Shown in pieces: positions 61,902-64,000 of a DNA stretch of 64,000 nucleotides. The stretch's first letter is position 1. Each line of letters starts with the position of its first letter. Position numbers and translations under genes: made by a program. This DNA comes from Streptomyces sp. NBRC 110035. Its GTDB lineage: Bacteria; Actinomycetota; Actinomycetes; Streptomycetales; Streptomycetaceae. The notes under the pieces are model-generated. The model was not told where the DNA came from and made no database searches. It was given only the letters and a program-made list of their open reading frames with translations. The stretch lies in contig NZ_BBNN01000017.1 in the NCBI RefSeq assembly GCF_000829695.1, positions 325,175 through 389,174 on the forward strand. Reading direction: 5' to 3'.

Positions 61902-61937
61902 CGGGGTGGGGCCGCCCTCGGCGGCGGCTCCACCCCG
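61902..61937 (+). terminator. Terminator hairpin after metB-type gene
   Basis: A 15-bp stem (61902-61916 with 61923-61937, one G-T pair) with a 6-base loop, 26 bases past the stop. Confidence 0.75.
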
Positions 61938-61957
61938 AAGCCGCGCCCGCACGCGGC

Positions 61958-61999
61958 GCGCACCGCTCGGCCGGCCCGCCGCGCACCGCTCGGCCGGCC
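61958..61999. repeat. 19-bp direct repeat
   Basis: GCGCACCGCTCGGCCGGCC at 61958-61976 and 61981-61999, period 23, just past the terminator and before the stop of the convergent MarR gene. Confidence 0.8.
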
Positions 62000-62019
62000 G
62001 TACGACGCGGCCCGGGAGC

Positions 62020-62544
62020 TCAGGAGGCCGGCTGTTCGTCCTGCCCCGGCAGGGCCGGTGCCGCCATCCGGGCGGACAGCGCGCTGTTGAAGCGCGTGAG
62101 GAGCGCGCAGAACGCCTCTCGCTCCTCCTGCTCCCAGTCCTCCGTCAGTTCGGCCATCAACCGACGTCGTGAGGAACGGACCTCCTCCAGACGCGACTGC
62201 CCGCGCGGAGACAGCTGGAGCACCACCGCCCGGCCGTCCTCGGGGTGCGAGGTGCGTTTCACCAGACCGGTGTCCACCAGCGGGGCCACCTGGCGGGTGA
62301 CCGTCGACGAGTCGATGCCCATGCTCGCGGCGAGCGCCTTGACCCCCATCGGGCCTTCGTTGTCCAGGCGGTTGAGCAGCAGATAGGCGGCGCGGTCCAT
62401 GGAGTTGCGCACCTGGCCGACACCGCCGAGCCGGGTCTGTTCGGCGCGGCGGGCGAACAGCGCCACCTCGTGCTGCAGCTTTTCGAGGAGGCCGGGGTCA
62501 CCGACGGTCGTCATGTCCATCGACATGTCAGGTGTTGTGGGCAT
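62020..62544 (-). CDS. MarR-family transcriptional regulator
   Basis: 174 residues, one winged-helix domain. RAAYLLLNRLDNEGPMGVKA, SMGIDSSTVTRQVAPLVDTG (recognition helix), and the wing HPEDGRAVVLQLSPRGQ. Acts as dimer; the ligand is unknown. ATG 62544 is the first of several close in-frame ATGs (62526, 62520, 62514), so the exact start is uncertain. Divergent from the threonine dehydratase gene with 144 bases between, so control of that gene is possible but not evident. Confidence 0.88.
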   Translation of the reverse strand: MPTTPDMSMDMTTVGDPGLLEKLQHEVALFARRAEQTRLGGVGQVRNSMDRAAYLLLNRLDNEGPMGVKALAASMGIDSSTVTRQVAPLVDTGLVKRTSHPEDGRAVVLQLSPRGQSRLEEVRSSRRRLMAELTEDWEQEEREAFCALLTRFNSALSARMAAPALPGQDEQPAS

Positions 62545-62688
62545 GGCCGGAGGCTCACTTCGTGAAGGGCTGCTAATTGGGGGACAGGGTACGCGGCCGG
62601 AGGCGGGCCGTAGCGACGCTTCGCAAAGCCGCGTCCGCCCGTTGGTCACCGCGTCCGCCCGTCTCCCGTGAACTGCGATGCTGGAGTC

Positions 62689-63918
62689 ATGAGCTACGGC
62701 ACGGCTGACTCCTTGCGCACCGTCACCCTCGATGACGTACGCGGTGCCCGGAAGACGCTCCAGGGCGTTGCCCGGACGACCGCGATGGAGAGCAGCAGGC
62801 ACCTGTCCCGCACGGTGGGCACCCCGGTACACCTGAAGTGCGAGAACCTCCAGCGGACGGGTTCGTTCAAGTTGCGCGGCGCGTACGTCCGGATCGCCGG
62901 GTTGCTGCCGGAGCAGCGCGCCGCCGGCGTCGTCGCCGCGAGTGCCGGAAACCACGCGCAGGGCGTCGCGCTCGCGTCCTCGCTGCTCGGGGTGGATTCG
63001 ACGGTGTTCATGCCGAAGGGCGCCCCGCTGCCGAAGATCAGCGCCACCCGGGAGTACGGAGCCGAGGTGCGCCTGCACGGCCAGGTGGTCGACGAGGTGC
63101 TGGCCGCCGCCGAGGAGTACGCGGCCGACACGGGTGCCGTGCTCATCCACCCCTTCGACCACCCCGACATCATCGCCGGCCAGGGCACCGTGGGTCTGGA
63201 GATCCTGGAGCAGTGCCCGGAGGTGCGCACGGTCGTCGTCGGTATCGGCGGCGGCGGGCTGGCCGCCGGGATCGCGGTCGCGGTGAAGGCGCTGCGGCCG
63301 GACGTACGGATCATCGGGGTGCAGGCGGAGGGCGCGGCCGCGTATCCGCCCTCGCTGGCGGCCGGGCACCCGGTGTCGGTGCGCGCCCCGGCGACGATGG
63401 CCGACGGCATCAAGGTGGGACGGCCCGGCGACGTGCCGTTCGGGATCGTCGGCGAGCTGGTCGACGAGGTCCGCACCGTCACCGAGGGCGAACTGTCGGC
63501 CGCGCTGCTGCTGTGCCTGGAGCGGGCCAAGCTGGTCGTGGAGCCGGCCGGGGCGAGCCCGGTCGCGGCGCTGCTGAGCCGCCCCGATGCCTTCGACGGG
63601 CCGGTCGTCGCCGTGCTGTCCGGTGGCAACGTCGACCCGGTGCTGATGGAGCGGGTGCTGCGGCACGGCATGGCCGCGCAGGGCCGCTACCTGGCCGTAC
63701 GGCTGCGCCTGCCGGACCGGCCGGGCGCCCTCGCGACGCTTCTCGGGGCCCTGTCGGTGGCCGACGCCAACGTCCTCGACGTGAGCCACGTACGGACCGA
63801 CCCCCGGCTCGGGCTCACGGAGGTGGAGGTCGAGGTGCACCTCGAGACGAAGGGCCCGGCGCACCGCGCCGAGGTCGACCGGATCCTGCGCGACGCGGGC
63901 TACACGGTCATCGACTGA
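62689..63918 (+). CDS. ilvA: Threonine dehydratase (with ACT domain)
   Basis: 409 residues, PLP-dependent. KCENLQRTGSFKLRGAY carries the PLP-Lys, ASAGNHAQGVALA and VGIGGGGLAAGIAVA the phosphate-binding loop. A C-terminal ACT-like domain (LRLPDRPGALATLLGALSVA) matches the catabolic-type TIGR01127 form, regulated by amino acids or nucleotides, rather than the double-ACT form of E. coli IlvA. Product 2-oxobutanoate feeds isoleucine or propionyl-CoA, which links to PccB here. ATG 62689 follows GGAG; a GATGCT hexamer six bases upstream may also allow leaderless initiation. Confidence 0.9.
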   Translation: MSYGTADSLRTVTLDDVRGARKTLQGVARTTAMESSRHLSRTVGTPVHLKCENLQRTGSFKLRGAYVRIAGLLPEQRAAGVVAASAGNHAQGVALASSLLGVDSTVFMPKGAPLPKISATREYGAEVRLHGQVVDEVLAAAEEYAADTGAVLIHPFDHPDIIAGQGTVGLEILEQCPEVRTVVVGIGGGGLAAGIAVAVKALRPDVRIIGVQAEGAAAYPPSLAAGHPVSVRAPATMADGIKVGRPGDVPFGIVGELVDEVRTVTEGELSAALLLCLERAKLVVEPAGASPVAALLSRPDAFDGPVVAVLSGGNVDPVLMERVLRHGMAAQGRYLAVRLRLPDRPGALATLLGALSVADANVLDVSHVRTDPRLGLTEVEVEVHLETKGPAHRAEVDRILRDAGYTVID

Positions 63919-63947
63919 CCCCGGCCCGGCCGGGCGGCACGACGAAA

Positions 63948-63985
63948 CCCCCGGCAGTCTCCCTGTCGGGGAGAGCCGCCGGGGG
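63948..63985 (+). terminator. Terminator hairpin after threonine dehydratase gene
   Basis: An 8-bp outer stem (63948-63955 with 63978-63985) continues, after a mismatch and a bulge, as a 7-bp inner stem with a 5-base loop. Confidence 0.65.
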
Positions 63986-64000
63986 CCGGTCGGGGGCGCG

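Overview
The window is a high-GC chromosomal segment from a Streptomyces. The evidence is the base composition, the many GTG starts, leaderless promoters, lipoprotein and LAxTG signals, and the intact afsQ1-afsQ2-sigQ locus next to acyl-CoA carboxylase, cya and hutH genes. The gene order resembles the core of S. coelicolor around afsQ (recalled, not searched). About 60 protein genes, one IS3-family insertion sequence and two broken genes are supported. No rRNA, tRNA or CRISPR array was seen.

Layout. 1-2977: end of a nonulosonic (sialic/KDN) acid wall-glycan cluster (fused CMP-synthetase/phosphatase, NeuB, polysialyltransferase-like protein). 3396-14432: an M20 amidohydrolase, then a nucleoside uptake and salvage block (two paralogous BmpA lipoproteins, ABC ATPase, two permeases, cytidine deaminase, thymidine phosphorylase). 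14580-23730: Uma2, AEC permease, STAS gene overlapping an ECF sigma factor in antisense, MFS/LysR pair, hydrolase-like protein, adenosine deaminase, small secreted and membrane proteins. 23831-27983: lipoprotein-afsQ2-afsQ1 divergent from sigQ, with an AfsQ1-type box between. 28222-37719: uridine kinase-like protein, deoC with two aldehyde dehydrogenases, PH-like protein, phosphohexo/pentomutase, purine nucleoside phosphorylase, GGCT-like protein. 37839-47086: lpdA, a DeoR regulator, accA2, a frameshifted membrane gene, maf, a 42-residue membrane protein, pccE, pccB, birA. 47381-57625: adenylate cyclase, enoyl-CoA hydratase, GAF-GGDEF cyclase, hutH, LAxTG surface protein, Asp-rich repeat protein, L,D-transpeptidase, FtsX-type ABC exporter. 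57776-63918: IS3 element beside a dehydrogenase remnant, hypothetical membrane protein, metB-type enzyme, MarR regulator, threonine dehydratase.

The main system-level signal is a 12-bp palindrome, CTACGCGCGTAG. Exact copies lie before the nucleoside ABC operon, add, deoC and the purine nucleoside phosphorylase gene, and near-copies (last two bases changed) lie before both bmpA genes. These loci are scattered over 32 kb and together form one pathway: nucleosides are bound and imported, deaminated and phosphorolysed, and the (deoxy)ribose phosphate is isomerised and cleaved by DeoC. The acetaldehyde would be oxidised by the dehydrogenase encoded downstream. This looks like one regulon under one unidentified repressor.

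A second theme is leaderless transcription. In more than ten genes a TANNNT hexamer ends 6-8 bases before the start codon, which fixes several starts. Starts that depend on this are noted in the entries. Family calls were made by eye from motifs; no database search was run.
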